Of a DNA stretch of 64,000 nucleotides, positions 36,991-47,067 are shown piece by piece. Under the pieces are notes generated by a model that saw only the letters and a program-made list of their open reading frames with translations, ran no database searches and was not told the DNA's origin. Location: positions 1-64,000 of the forward strand of contig BPHE01000007.1 of NCBI GenBank assembly GCA_026003395.1. The letters run 5' to 3'. This stretch comes from Vicingaceae bacterium (GTDB lineage: Bacteria > Bacteroidota > Bacteroidia > Flavobacteriales_E > Vicingaceae). Made by a program: the position numbers and the translations under genes. Within the stretch, counting starts at the first letter, position 1. The number at the start of each line of letters is the position of its first letter.

Positions 36991-38124
36991 TTACAAAGTG
37001 CCCCTTCTGGCTTGTTCTCTTTCGATAGCTTCAAATAGAGCTTTAAAATTGCCTTTACCAAATGATTTGGCACCTTTACGTTGAATGATCTCAAAAAACA
37101 TGGTTGGCCTGTCAACAACAGGCTTGGTAAACAATTGCAACAGATAACCTTCGTCATCTCTATCAACCAAAATACCTAATTCTTTCAAAGGAGTAATATC
37201 TTCTTCAATTGGGCCCACTCTGTCCAAAAGGTCGTCATAATAAGTATCGGGAACATATAGAAAATCGACTCCCCGTTTTTTTAACTCTTTTACGGTAGAA
37301 ATAATATCGTCGGTGGCTACTGCAATGTGTTGCACTCCGGCACCTTCATAAAATTCAATAAACTCTTCTATTTGGGATTTCTTTTTCCCCTCAGCCGGTT
37401 CATTGATTGGAAACTTGATACGTCCATTGCCATTGCTCATCACTTTGCTCATCAAAGCCGTATATTCCGTAGAAATATCCTTATCGTCAAAAGAAATCAA
37501 CTGGGCAAACCCCATCACTTTGGCATAAAACTGAGCCCAAGTGTTCATTTGTCCCCAATCTACGTTGCCTACCATGTGGTCAATGTATTTTAACCCAACA
37601 GGTGCCGGCTTGTATGGCGGATCCCATTTGACAAAACCCGGCATAAAAGGTCCGTTATAATTATTTCTTTCCACAAACAGATGCACCGTATCGCCATATG
37701 TATGTATCCCTGAAATGATCACTTCTCCATTTTCATCTTGCAGTTTTTTGGGTTCTAAATATGCTTTAGCTCCTCTTGAAGTTGTTTCTTCGAATGATTT
37801 TGTGGCATCTTCTACCTGCAAAGCAATTACTTTTACACCATCTCCGTGTTTAACAATATGCTCGTTGATTGGGCTGGTTGAACGATATGGAGAGGTTAAA
37901 ACCAAACGTATTTTGCCTTGTTGTAAAACATAAGAGACCTTCTCTTTGTTGCCGGTCTCCAAGCCACTGTAAGCCAAGGGCTGAAAACCCCATGCCGTTT
38001 GATAATAATATGCCGCTTGTTTGGCATTGCCCACATAAAGTTCGACATGATCAGTGCCAATGATGGGTAAAAAATCTTCTGCATCAGGCACAATTTTCGG
38101 AATGTTTTGTTCTTTTGTATTCAT
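36991..38124 (-). CDS. hpd: 4-hydroxyphenylpyruvate dioxygenase
   Basis: This 377-aa non-haem iron enzyme converts 4-hydroxyphenylpyruvate to homogentisate in tyrosine breakdown. It has two vicinal-oxygen-chelate halves. The ferrous ligands are His in 'KYIDHMVGNV', His in 'VQHIAVATDDI' and Glu in 'TMFFEIIQRKG'. The C-terminal gating helix ends 'GKGNFKALFEAIEREQARRG', a family signature. It lies 33 bp after hmgA on the same strand, giving two consecutive steps of the pathway. Confidence 0.96.
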   Translation of the reverse strand: MNTKEQNIPKIVPDAEDFLPIIGTDHVELYVGNAKQAAYYYQTAWGFQPLAYSGLETGNKEKVSYVLQQGKIRLVLTSPYRSTSPINEHIVKHGDGVKVIALQVEDATKSFEETTSRGAKAYLEPKKLQDENGEVIISGIHTYGDTVHLFVERNNYNGPFMPGFVKWDPPYKPAPVGLKYIDHMVGNVDWGQMNTWAQFYAKVMGFAQLISFDDKDISTEYTALMSKVMSNGNGRIKFPINEPAEGKKKSQIEEFIEFYEGAGVQHIAVATDDIISTVKELKKRGVDFLYVPDTYYDDLLDRVGPIEEDITPLKELGILVDRDDEGYLLQLFTKPVVDRPTMFFEIIQRKGAKSFGKGNFKALFEAIEREQARRGTL

Positions 38125-38157
38125 ATTTCTAAAATTTTATTTGTTAAACTTGTAATT

Positions 38158-39315
38158 TTATTCTAACCAGGATTTAAAATATTTGCCGTCTTCGATATCC
38201 AGGGCATAATTGGTTAATTGCAAAGGTCTGAAGGTATCGATCATCACGGCAAGTTCTTTTGTTTCTTTTTGTCCTATGCTTCTTTCGGTAGCACCCGGGT
38301 GTGGTCCATGCGGAATCCCGGCCGGATGCAAAGAAATATGTCCGGGAGCGATATCATTCCTGCTCATAAATTCACCATCGACATAATACAAAACTTCATC
38401 ACTGTCAATATTGCTGTGATTGTAAGGAGCAGGTATTGCATCCGGGTGATAATCGTACAACCTCGGCACGAATGAACAAATGACAAAAGCATCGGTTTCG
38501 AATGTCTGATGCACAGGTGGGGGTTGATGAATTCGGCCGGTGATAGGTTCAAAATCACTTATATTGAAAGCATAAGGAAAATTATATCCGTCCCAGCCTA
38601 TCACATCAAAAGGATGAACCGCATAAACATAGTCATACAAACGGTTTTGTTTTTTTATTTTTATTAAAAAATCCCCTTTTTCATCGTAGGTTTCCAGTTC
38701 TAGAGGCGGGCGGAAATCTCTTTCGCAAAATGGGGAGTGTTCCAACAATTGACCGAAATGATTACGGTAACGTTTGGGTGTATATATGGGATGATGGCTT
38801 TCAATAATGAGCAACCGGTTTTCTGTCGTTTGAAAATGAATTTGATAAATCATGCCTCTGGGAATAACCAGATAATCCCCTTTAGAAAAAGGAATATTTC
38901 CTAAAAATGTTTTTAAAACGCCTTCTCCGATATGAACAAAAATTACTTCATCGCAATCGGCGTTTTTGTAAAAATAATCTTTCAAAGATTCTTTTGGAGC
39001 CGCCAGTGATATGGTCACATCGTTATTGGTCAATATTGGTTTTCTGCTTTCAAGAAAATCATCTTCTGGCGTAATGTTAAATCCAATAAACTTATAGGCC
39101 TTTAAATTTTTTTCAACGGCAATTTTTGGGCTGACGTCTTTTACCCCTTTTATATCTTTCACCATGGTAGGTCTGTGAATGTGATACAAAAGAGAAGACA
39201 TGCCCACAAAACCAATGGTTCCAAAAAGCTCCTCATAATACAACCCACCACCGGGTTTACGAAACACCGTGTGGCGTTTATGGGGTATTTGTCCAAGCTT
39301 ATGATAGAATGGCAT
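38158..39315 (-). CDS. hmgA: Homogentisate 1,2-dioxygenase
   Basis: This 385-aa cupin dioxygenase opens the homogentisate ring to maleylacetoacetate. Iron-site and active-site motifs appear in 'IISLHPAGIPHGPHPG'-like sequence near the C-terminus ('HISLHPAGIPHGPHPG') and 'YDYHPDAIPAPYNHSN'. The N-terminus 'MPFYHKLGQIPHKRHTVF' is typical of the shorter bacterial form. It is upstream of hpd in the same direction. Maleylacetoacetate isomerase and fumarylacetoacetase are not in the window. Confidence 0.94.
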   Translation of the reverse strand: MPFYHKLGQIPHKRHTVFRKPGGGLYYEELFGTIGFVGMSSLLYHIHRPTMVKDIKGVKDVSPKIAVEKNLKAYKFIGFNITPEDDFLESRKPILTNNDVTISLAAPKESLKDYFYKNADCDEVIFVHIGEGVLKTFLGNIPFSKGDYLVIPRGMIYQIHFQTTENRLLIIESHHPIYTPKRYRNHFGQLLEHSPFCERDFRPPLELETYDEKGDFLIKIKKQNRLYDYVYAVHPFDVIGWDGYNFPYAFNISDFEPITGRIHQPPPVHQTFETDAFVICSFVPRLYDYHPDAIPAPYNHSNIDSDEVLYYVDGEFMSRNDIAPGHISLHPAGIPHGPHPGATERSIGQKETKELAVMIDTFRPLQLTNYALDIEDGKYFKSWLE

Positions 39316-39588
39316 AGTTGTTAGTTTTTTTTGGTTAGTAAAATTAAGAAAATTATTGAGGCCAATAAACTTGTTGACCTTTAAAATAAATTAAAAAAAG
39401 GAATCATTCAGGTTTTCTTTTCAATCTTCTTTTTATGCTCTTAGAATAAGTATAGAAATCCATTTCTGAAAATAATCATTTCATAATTCCACATCACAAA
39501 TATAAAAAATTTTGCAAAATAGGTCAAACACCTAAAAATGTTTTTTTATTTGATAATTTTTTTACACATTTGCAAGGGTCATTATATC

Positions 39589-40545
39589 ATGAAAATTATG
39601 CCGGGAAGAATTTTGATTATTGGTTGTGGAGGACAGATTGGTACGCCCTTAACAAATAAATTGACCGAATTATATGGCAGCAGGCAGATTCTTTTGTCTG
39701 ACATAAAACCGGTCGACACACCTTTAGATTTTGTTCAATTAGATGTGACGGACAAAAACACTTTATTCGAGACCGTCAAAAAGTATGATGTCAAAGAAGT
39801 GTATCTTTTAGCGGCACTGCTCTCGGCAACTGCAGAAAAAAAACCTGCCGAAGGGTGGAAAATCAATATGGAGGGTTTGTTCAATGTTTTGCACCTTGCT
39901 AAAGACAAATACATAGAAAAAATTTTTTGGCCCAGCTCCATTGCCATTTTTGGACCTACCACTCCTAAAAAAAACACCCCGCAGCATACGGTTGTCGAAC
40001 CGGTGACAGTGTACGGCATCAGCAAATATGCTGGTGAGCTTTGGTGTCAGTATTATCACCAAAAATACGGAGTGGATGTAAGAAGTTTGCGCTATCCCGG
40101 TTTGATCAGCTACGATGCACCTCCCGGTGGCGGCACAACCGATTATGCGGTTGAAATTTTTCATTATGCCATTAAGAAACAGCATTATACATGCTTTTTG
40201 AAACCGGACACACGCTTGCCTATGATGTATATGCCGGATGCCATTCATGCAACCATATCCTTGATGGAATCATCCTACGAAAAAATTAGAAACCGAATGT
40301 CTTACAATATTCATGCTTTTGATTTTACTCCTCAAGAAATTTTTAATGAAATTAAAAAACACATCCCTGAATTTACCATCGACTACCAACCCGACTTTCG
40401 CCAACAAATAGCCGACTCATGGCCTCAATCGATTGACGACACTGAAGCAAGAAATGATTGGGGTTGGCAACCAAAATACTCCTTCTCCGTTATGGTGGAA
40501 GATATGATAAAAAATTTGCAACAAAAAATATTAAAAAACGTATAA
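39589..40545 (+). CDS. L-threonine 3-dehydrogenase (SDR type)
   Basis: Starting at the Met at 39589 (MKIMPGRILIIG) the protein is 318 aa; the frame is open from 39538, but that part is hydrophobic and unlikely. It is an extended short-chain dehydrogenase with NAD motif 'GCGGQIG' and catalytic 'YGISKYAGE'. The phrases 'WPSSIAIFGPTTP', 'RYPGLISYDAPPGGGTTDYA' and 'MMYMPDAIHATI' are the signature of the SDR-family threonine dehydrogenase of Bacteroidota and animals, not the zinc MDR enzyme. It makes 2-amino-3-ketobutyrate. No kbl gene is adjacent. Confidence 0.9.
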   Translation: MKIMPGRILIIGCGGQIGTPLTNKLTELYGSRQILLSDIKPVDTPLDFVQLDVTDKNTLFETVKKYDVKEVYLLAALLSATAEKKPAEGWKINMEGLFNVLHLAKDKYIEKIFWPSSIAIFGPTTPKKNTPQHTVVEPVTVYGISKYAGELWCQYYHQKYGVDVRSLRYPGLISYDAPPGGGTTDYAVEIFHYAIKKQHYTCFLKPDTRLPMMYMPDAIHATISLMESSYEKIRNRMSYNIHAFDFTPQEIFNEIKKHIPEFTIDYQPDFRQQIADSWPQSIDDTEARNDWGWQPKYSFSVMVEDMIKNLQQKILKNV

Positions 40546-40638
40546 ACGAAAAAATTAAACGAAATAAATATTTGTTTAATCTAAATTTTAAAAAATAAAT
40601 GATTGATTTCAAGTAATTTTGAATAAAAATTTTTTGAT

Positions 40639-41544
40639 ATGTTGAGAAATTTCTTCACATATGTGTTATGCTTGGGAACGCTGACACTTTCTGCCATAAC
40701 AAATGACACCGGGCAAACTTTTGAAATTTACAATGGCGACACTATTAATTACGTAGATGCCAATAATCTCAAACAAGGACTTTGGAAAATATTCAACCAC
40801 ATGAAAAACCTGCCCGGCTACCGTCCGGATCAAGTGGTTGAAGAAGGATACTACAAAGACAGTCGTAAAACCGGTATCTGGAAAAGATACTACCCAAACG
40901 GCAACATTAAGGACGAGATAGAATATGTTAATAATCGCCCCGGTGGTTACTACAAAATTTATTATGAAAACGGACAACTTCAAGAAGAAGGTTACTGGAA
41001 AAACAACCGGAACGTTGGGACTTTCAAAAGATATTATGAGAACGGCAACCTTGCTCAAGAATTCAATTTCAACGAATCCGGAAAAAGAGAAGGCATTCAA
41101 AAGTATTATTATGAAAACGGTCAATTGATGATTGAAGGAGAATGGCAAGATGGTAAAGAAGCCGGTGTAGTAAAAGAATATTATGAAAACGGGGAATTGA
41201 AAGCCGAAAAATATTTCAACAACGGCCAAATCGATCCGGAAAAAACTAAAACTTACGAGCCCAAAAAACCGGTCGTTGCTGAGAAAAAAGAAGAAAAAGA
41301 ACCCGTTGCCAATGTGGTAGTTAAAAAAGAAGAGGAAAAACCCAACATCGGCGCTTTCGATGGTAACGGTTATGCCAAGCTTTACAACCTCAACAAGCAA
41401 ATATCCAAAGACGGCTATTTCAAAAATTACAAACTGATCGACGGTAAGTGGTATAAATATGACGAGAACGGTATTTTGATAAAAATTGAAATTTATAAAA
41501 ACGGCCGATACGTGGGAGATGGCGTGATAGAAGAAAATAAGTAA
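40639..41544 (+). CDS. Exported MORN/YwqK-like repeat protein
   Basis: This 301-aa protein has a signal peptide (MLRNFFTYVLCLGTLTLSA) and five or more MORN-type repeats of the form 'YYENGxLxxEGxW' between about 45 and 195. A Lys/Glu/Pro/Val-rich linker (about 205-235) and a further repeat-like end ('DGKWYKYDENGILIKIEIYKNG') follow. Annotation tools often call such proteins 'YwqK family antitoxin', but no toxin is nearby and export argues against that role here. The function is unknown. A strong terminator follows. Confidence 0.8.
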   Translation: MLRNFFTYVLCLGTLTLSAITNDTGQTFEIYNGDTINYVDANNLKQGLWKIFNHMKNLPGYRPDQVVEEGYYKDSRKTGIWKRYYPNGNIKDEIEYVNNRPGGYYKIYYENGQLQEEGYWKNNRNVGTFKRYYENGNLAQEFNFNESGKREGIQKYYYENGQLMIEGEWQDGKEAGVVKEYYENGELKAEKYFNNGQIDPEKTKTYEPKKPVVAEKKEEKEPVANVVVKKEEEKPNIGAFDGNGYAKLYNLNKQISKDGYFKNYKLIDGKWYKYDENGILIKIEIYKNGRYVGDGVIEENK

Positions 41545-41551
41545 TGCTTAA

Positions 41552-41588
41552 AATGAAGGGCGGCCATTGAGCCGCCCTTCATTTTTTC
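41552..41588 (+). terminator. Rho-independent terminator after the MORN protein gene
   Basis: AATGAAGGGCGGC (41552-41564) pairs with GCCGCCCTTCATT (41571-41583) around CATTGA and is followed by a T run. It begins 8 bp after the stop. Confidence 0.9.
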
Positions 41589-42080
41589 CTGATATTAAAT
41601 TTCCAAAGAAAATTTCCTGACTCTTTTTTACATTGGACAAAACCTTGAGACGTGCCATCATGCTGACAAAATATTGTTTGTCGGTTTTTGATTTTGTGAA
41701 ATGTTTAGTTTTTGACCACCCGGCAAAAAATAGCAGAATCTTTTAAAAGTACATAAAGTTCAGAATTTCCTAAACTAAACTTTAACAAAGGAGAAGCATA
41801 ACCAGAGTTAAAGAAGTCAAATTTTCTATTATTCTGTATATAGTTTTCTTAATTCAATTCCTACAACATTTCAAAAAATTCGAAATTCTTTTTTACCGGC
41901 CACTTGTTCAGGAATAAGGAAAAATTATTGCGAGAATCTTTCTTTCGTTTGATTTTCATTTGGTTTTATGAAAAATTTCTTTTTGATTTTTACGGTCTAT
42001 TGCATTGATGCAACATTATTAATTCTGTTTAATACCTTTTCTTACCAAAATTTGATTATTTTTGAAAATCAACTATTTTT
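41589..42080. other. Long AT-rich intergenic region with a possible coding remnant
   Basis: About 490 bp without a supportable gene. A 47-codon stop-free stretch on the minus strand (41705-41848) reads like protein ('NSGYASPLLKFSLGNSELYV') but has no start codon. It may be the tail of a decayed gene. No RNA gene or mobile end is recognisable. Confidence 0.4.
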
Positions 42081-43926
42081 ATGAAAAAAGCATTCTTTCT
42101 TGTTCTATTTTTTTCCATTTTCTTTTCAAAAGGAAATACAAACCTTGATTCTGTTTCAATCTCTGTTTTTTTTGACAAACTCAATCAATTGCCGGAAAAA
42201 AAAGATTCATTATTCAAAGAAATTTTAAAAATTTACAACCAACATCCTTCGAGCAAATCTGTTCATGACGCTTATTTTTATAATCTTGCGAAATATTTGA
42301 TTTTTACCGGTCAAACAGATTCGGCAAAAGTAGTCGCCAACACGGGCTATAACTTTTTTGCCAATAAAAAAGATACTCTGCGTCTTGCCAAATATCATAA
42401 TCTGACTGCTATGATTTTGGCATACGACAGGAAATTTTATGAAGCGATTGAAGAATATAAAAAAGCTCTTGAAATTTACGATCATTTTAATCAGCCCTAT
42501 CAATCGGCTTTGATAAAAAGCAATATCGCCAACATTTTTTTTAGTTTATTAGATTATTCAAATGCATATAAATACAGCCGGGATGCCTATTTGTATCTGA
42601 AATCGAATCAACGATTCGGTGTATCTACCTGCCATTGGCAACATTCTTGGATTATCTTTGATAAAATTGAACCAACCCGTTGAAGGAAAAAAAATCACAA
42701 TGGAATGTCTGCAATTATCAGAAAAATATAAAAATCTGACAGGACTCATCATTGGTTATTATTCTTTAGGAGAATATTTTCTTTCGCAAAACAAAAACGA
42801 CAGTGCTGTGTATTATTTTTCAAAATCTTACGAACTCTCTCATAAAAACAACCTATTTCAATATGTCCTGATAAACCATTTGGGATTGATGGCGGCATTG
42901 ATAAATCAAAAAAAATTTTCGGCAGCTATAGACACCGGGAAGAAAGCATTGAAATATGTCGATCTGCTGCATAGCGAAGATAAACGCTACACCATATATA
43001 AAAATTTAGGATTTTCTTATGCTTCCGTTGGAGATTTCAAAAATGCGTATGATTATCTATTGCAAGCGCATCAATTATTTTTAAAAACTTCAAATGCCGA
43101 AACACAAAGAAACATCAATGAATTATTGATAAAATATGAAACCGGCCAAAAAGAGAAATTGTTGATGAAAAAAGACCTGGAACTGATTAAGTCTCAAATG
43201 GAAATTAACAAAAGCAAATACCAAATAGGATTTTTAATTTTATTGTTGATGATCTTCTTGCTAATTTTTACTGCATGGTTGTTTATTTCAAAACAAAAAG
43301 AAAAACGGAAAAAAGAAAAATTGCAATTGATGGCAGTGATAGAAGGGGAAGAAAAAGAAAGGAAAAGAATCTCAGAGCAGTTGCACGATACAGTAGGATC
43401 TGAAATTGCCGCTATCAAATTTGATTTAGAAAAGAATGACACATTTTTTAGCATACCCTCTCAAATCAAAGATCGATTAGACAGTGTTTATGATGAACTA
43501 AGAACAATTTCCCACAATCTCATGCCTGCTTCATTTAAAGAGTTTCCGCTGAATGATTTATTAAAAAATTATTGTATTGAAAACAGCCGGGAACATTTCA
43601 AAATATATTTTCATTCAAACCTGTCAAATGAAGATAACATCAACCCTGCCATGAAAAGCATAATTTACCGGATGATACAAGAACTTGTCAACAATGCCCG
43701 AAAACACTCTTTATCGCAAGTTTGTCATGTGACCCTCAACCTAAAAGGCAAATACTTGATAACATCTGTGGAAGACGAAGGTAAAGGAATGGAAATCAAA
43801 GATATGAAAAACGGACAAGGGTTAATGACCATTAAATCACGCACCGAAGCATTGGGAGGGAAATTTTTAATTGAAACCTCTTCTAATCAAGGCACGGTGA
43901 TACATATTATGTTACCTGTAACTTAA
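42081..43926 (+). CDS. TPR sensor histidine kinase, interrupted by one frameshift
   Basis: Two frames make one gene: 42081-42683 and 42619-43926. The first has a signal peptide (MKKAFFLVLFFSIFFSKG) and TPR helices. The second continues the TPRs ('SINDSVYLPAIGNILGLSL' across the junction near 42605, where one extra base appears), then a coiled linker and a membrane segment ('IGFLILLLMIFLLIFTAWLFI'). The HisKA_3 phospho-acceptor is His in 'RISEQLHDTVGSE', and the HATPase has 'QELVNNARKH' and 'DEGKGM'. It is an NarL/DesK-class kinase with a periplasmic TPR sensor, a common Bacteroidota form. The next gene is its regulator. The frameshift could be real or an error. Confidence 0.8.
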
Positions 43927-43938
43927 AATTTAATTTTT

Positions 43939-44562
43939 ATGAAACTATTATTGGCCGATGATCATTCTTCAATTGCCAGCAGCATCAAAGAATTGCTGAT
44001 AAGCAACATCACTGATTTATCAGTCGACATAGCTTTAAATCAACAAGAATTGAAGTTTCTATTAAATGCCTCGAAAGATCAAAATACTTTTTACGATTTA
44101 TTGATTCAGGATATTATTTTTGGTGAAGACAATGCATTTGATTTTATTGAAAGCATTAAAATACAGCATCCAAAGTTGAGAATTGTCTTTTTCACATCAA
44201 TAGACGACAGCATCAATATTTCCCGGGCTTTGAATATAGTTGATGGTTATGTCTTAAAATCGGAACCTATTGACACGTTGATCGAATCAATTCTTTGCGT
44301 TTGCAATGGAGATAAATATATAAGCCGTGAAGCAAGACGTAAAATTAAATTATACACAGAAACTACTGTGGTTTTAAGCAAAAGAGAGAAGCAAATTTTA
44401 AAAGAGATTTTTAACGAAAAAACAACAAAAGAAATAGCGCAAATGCTTAATATTTCTGAGAAAACAGTCGAAATGCACAGAAGCAATTTGTTTGTCAAAT
44501 TAGGTGTAAAAAATTCTATAGGACTTGTAAAAAAAGCCATAGCTCTGAACTTGCTTGAATAA
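43939..44562 (+). CDS. LuxR/NarL-family response regulator
   Basis: This 207-aa protein has an N-terminal receiver domain with acidic pocket D7-D8 and probable phospho-acceptor D58 ('LLIQDIIF'). A C-terminal LuxR-type helix-turn-helix follows ('LSKREKQILKEIFNEKTTKE', 'ISEKTVEMHRSNLFVKLGV'). It begins 12 bp after the histidine kinase, so the two form a two-component system. The input signal and target genes are unknown. The downstream aroA gene starts 21 bp later and may be co-transcribed, though no functional link is evident. Confidence 0.93.
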   Translation: MKLLLADDHSSIASSIKELLISNITDLSVDIALNQQELKFLLNASKDQNTFYDLLIQDIIFGEDNAFDFIESIKIQHPKLRIVFFTSIDDSINISRALNIVDGYVLKSEPIDTLIESILCVCNGDKYISREARRKIKLYTETTVVLSKREKQILKEIFNEKTTKEIAQMLNISEKTVEMHRSNLFVKLGVKNSIGLVKKAIALNLLE

Positions 44563-44583
44563 AAATTTCCTACACTTGCCTTC

Positions 44584-45850
44584 ATGAAAACTTTTGTCAA
44601 ACCATTCACCTGGAATGGAAATATAAAAATTCCCGCTTCAAAAAGTCACTGGCAAAGAATTGTTGCCCTGGCTGTAGCGTCAAGACAAAAAATCATTGCT
44701 TCGCCGGTCAACCCTTGTGAAGATGTTTTAACTTCATTCGACTTAGCCCGTCAATTGGATGTTGAGGTTGAGGTAAGCGGAAATAAAGTTTTTTTATCTC
44801 CGAACAAACTTCAGAGATAGAGACACAGTTACTTTACATACAGGAGAATCAGGACTGTCTACTCGTATTTTTTCCATTATTTCAACTTTATTCTATTCCA
44901 ACATTAAAATTGACGGAAAAGGCAGTTTATACCGGAGAAAATTATTGCCTTCCGGTGATTTTTTAAAAGCTTTTGGATTAATTTTTGATTCGAATAACGG
45001 ATACCTTCCGGTTAGCCTTAAAGGTAGGTTACATCATGCCGAAACAAGTTTATTGTTTCCGGGCTCTTCTCAATGGATCAGTGGTTTATTGATGGCAATT
45101 CCTTTTCTGGAAGGCAAAAGCCAAATAAAGATTAATTCTCTCAAGAGCCGGCCCTACATTGATATTACTCTGGACATATTACGTCAAGCCGGAATTCAAA
45201 TTTATGAACCGGAAAAAGACCTTTTTGTTGTTCATGGATATCAACCTGTTTTAAATTGCCGTTTTAAAGTGGAAAGCGACTGGAGCACTGCTGCATTTTA
45301 CATTGCCGGTTCGGCTTGTCATGGAGAATTGATTATAGAAGGAATCAGCAAAAGTTCTTCGCATGCCGACAAAAAAATTTTAGAAGTCCTTGAACAATAT
45401 GGAGCCAATGTGAATTGGTTGAATGATGACCAACTCTATGTAAAATCTACCGACAAACCCGGATCTTTTGATATCGATATCGGCGATTCTCCGGATCTTT
45501 TTCCGGTTATTTGTGCCATGGCTGTTAGAGCATCCGGGCCATGCAGAATATACGGCATTGAACGACTGGAACACAAAGAATCCAACAGATTGGCAACCAT
45601 CATGGAAGAATGGAACCGGTTGGGACTAAAAATCGAAACCGAAGGAAATGTGGCGGTTGTTTATCCGGGAAACGTTAAGGGAGGAGAGTTTTATTCGCAC
45701 AACGATCATCGTTTGGTGATGGCAGGAATTATTTTGGGATCATTTTCAGAAAGAGGTCTTTGGATTTTAGGAAGTGATGCTGTCAATAAATCTTATCCTC
45801 AAATTTGGGATGATTTATCTAAATTTACGACCTTAGAACACAAAAGATGA
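44584..45850 (+). CDS. aroA: 3-phosphoshikimate 1-carboxyvinyltransferase, with one frameshift
   Basis: EPSP synthase of the shikimate pathway. The first 78 codons (to TAG at 44818-44820) contain 'NIKIPASKSHWQRIVALAVA'. The second frame, open from about 44800, carries 'LHTGESGLSTRIF', 'PGSSQWISGLLMA', 'VESDWSTAAFYIAG' and 'IERLEHKESNRLATI'. The frames join if the seven-T run at 44789-44795 had six T, giving 'NKVFYLRTNFRDRDTVTLH'. All active-site regions are then present and the length is normal (~422 aa). The 4-bp overlap with an intact aroC argues for a working gene and a base-calling error, but a true mutation cannot be excluded. Confidence 0.82.
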
Positions 45851-46836
45851 ATCAATTAGGACGTTTGTTTCAGGTAACTATTTTTGGTGAGTCGCACGGA
45901 CCCCATGTTGGCATTGTCATCAACGGAGTGCCACCCGGCATTGATCTTTCTCCGGAGGACTTTCATGAAGACATACGCCGTAGACAACCGGGAAAACCGG
46001 GAACAACTCCCAGAATAGAAAAAGACATTCCTAAATTGATTTCGGGTGTATACAACGGAAAAACCACCGGAATGCCTTTGACCATTTTATTTGACAACGA
46101 AAATACCCGGTCAAAAGATTACGAAATATTTAAAAGTTGGCCAAGACCGGGACATGCTGATTATACTGCTTCACAAAAATATCTCGGTTTTAACGACCCC
46201 AGAGGCGGAGGACACTTTTCGGGCCGCCTCACCCTGCCATTAACTGCAGCCGGTGTAGTAGCAAAAAAGGTTATTCCTTTTATGGATATTCATGCAACGG
46301 TCATTGAAATTGCCGGAGAAAAAGATATTGAAAAAGGATTGCAAAAAGCATTGGAAAAAAACGACAGTGTAGGCGGCATTGTGGAATGTATTGTTAAGAA
46401 CATACCCGCCGGATTAGGAGAACCTTTTTTCGATTCATTGGAATCTACCATAGCCCATGCCGTTTTTTCCATTCCTGCCATAAAAGGTATAGAGTTTGGA
46501 AGCGGATTCGCTGCAGCCCGAATGTTTGGAAGCGAACATAACGATCCGGTGATTGACGATAAAGGCACCACCGCCACCAATCATAGTGGAGGCATCAATG
46601 GAGGCATCAGCAATGGCAACCCTCTTGTCTTCAGAGTGGCAGTCAAACCAACTTCGTCAACCCCTCAAGAACAAAAATCTTGGAATTTTAACACAAAAAC
46701 CATCGAAACGCTTAAAATAGAAGGACGGCACGACCTATGTATTGCTTTGAGAGTTCCGGTGGTTGTCGAAGCAGTTACCGCCATAGTGTTGGCAGATCAT
46801 TGGCTGGTTCAAAAAAGCAGAATTCATGGCCGTTAA
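45847..46836 (+). CDS. aroC: Chorismate synthase
   Basis: This 329-aa enzyme converts EPSP to chorismate with reduced FMN, the last step of the shikimate pathway. Family signatures are 'FGESHGPHVGIVINGVPPGI', 'RRQPGKPG', 'RPGHADYTASQKYLGFNDPR', 'GGGHFSGRLT' and the C-terminal 'GRHDLCIALRVPVVVEA'. The start overlaps the aroA stop (ATGA at 45847-45850), so the two are translationally coupled. It is slightly shorter than the E. coli enzyme (361 aa) but has all motifs. Confidence 0.95.
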   Translation: MNQLGRLFQVTIFGESHGPHVGIVINGVPPGIDLSPEDFHEDIRRRQPGKPGTTPRIEKDIPKLISGVYNGKTTGMPLTILFDNENTRSKDYEIFKSWPRPGHADYTASQKYLGFNDPRGGGHFSGRLTLPLTAAGVVAKKVIPFMDIHATVIEIAGEKDIEKGLQKALEKNDSVGGIVECIVKNIPAGLGEPFFDSLESTIAHAVFSIPAIKGIEFGSGFAAARMFGSEHNDPVIDDKGTTATNHSGGINGGISNGNPLVFRVAVKPTSSTPQEQKSWNFNTKTIETLKIEGRHDLCIALRVPVVVEAVTAIVLADHWLVQKSRIHGR

Positions 46837-46902
46837 AAATTTGCTTCTTGAAAGTTTTTTTTATCCTCCAATACTCAAAATAAAGAATATGAAAGATATG
46901 CT

Positions 46903-46969
46903 AAAAACACTTTGTATATGCGTCAATCCATCCGATGTTGGATGAATATGTTCATAACAGAGTGTTTTT
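46903..46969. terminator. Extended inverted repeat after aroC (possible terminator)
   Basis: AAAAACACT (46903-46911) and AGTGTTTTT (46961-46969) are perfect arms, with an inner ATCCA/TGGAT stem (46926-46943). It lies about 70 bp after the aroC stop. The long loop makes it an atypical terminator. Confidence 0.4.
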
Positions 46970-47033
46970 GACTATTCTGAAGAATTTACCTCCAAAATTT
47001 AACTCAAAAATTTTTCAATAAAATCGTTTTTTT

Positions 47034-47041
47034 TAAGTTTG
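47034..47041 (+). promoter_or_regulatory. Candidate -7 promoter box for the alpha-2-macroglobulin gene
   Basis: TAAGTTTG fits TAnnTTTG and lies 26 bp before the start at 47068. No clear -33 box is visible. Confidence 0.35.
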
Positions 47042-47067
47042 TATAGTCCTAATCATAATTCTTCAAC

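Noticed and set aside
40639..41544. Antitoxin of a toxin-antitoxin system (YwqK label)
   Set aside because: The protein is exported and no toxin gene is adjacent; the label reflects MORN-repeat similarity only.
41589..42080. Riboswitch or structured RNA upstream of the histidine kinase
   Set aside because: No conserved riboswitch core or strong hairpin is visible apart from the upstream terminator.
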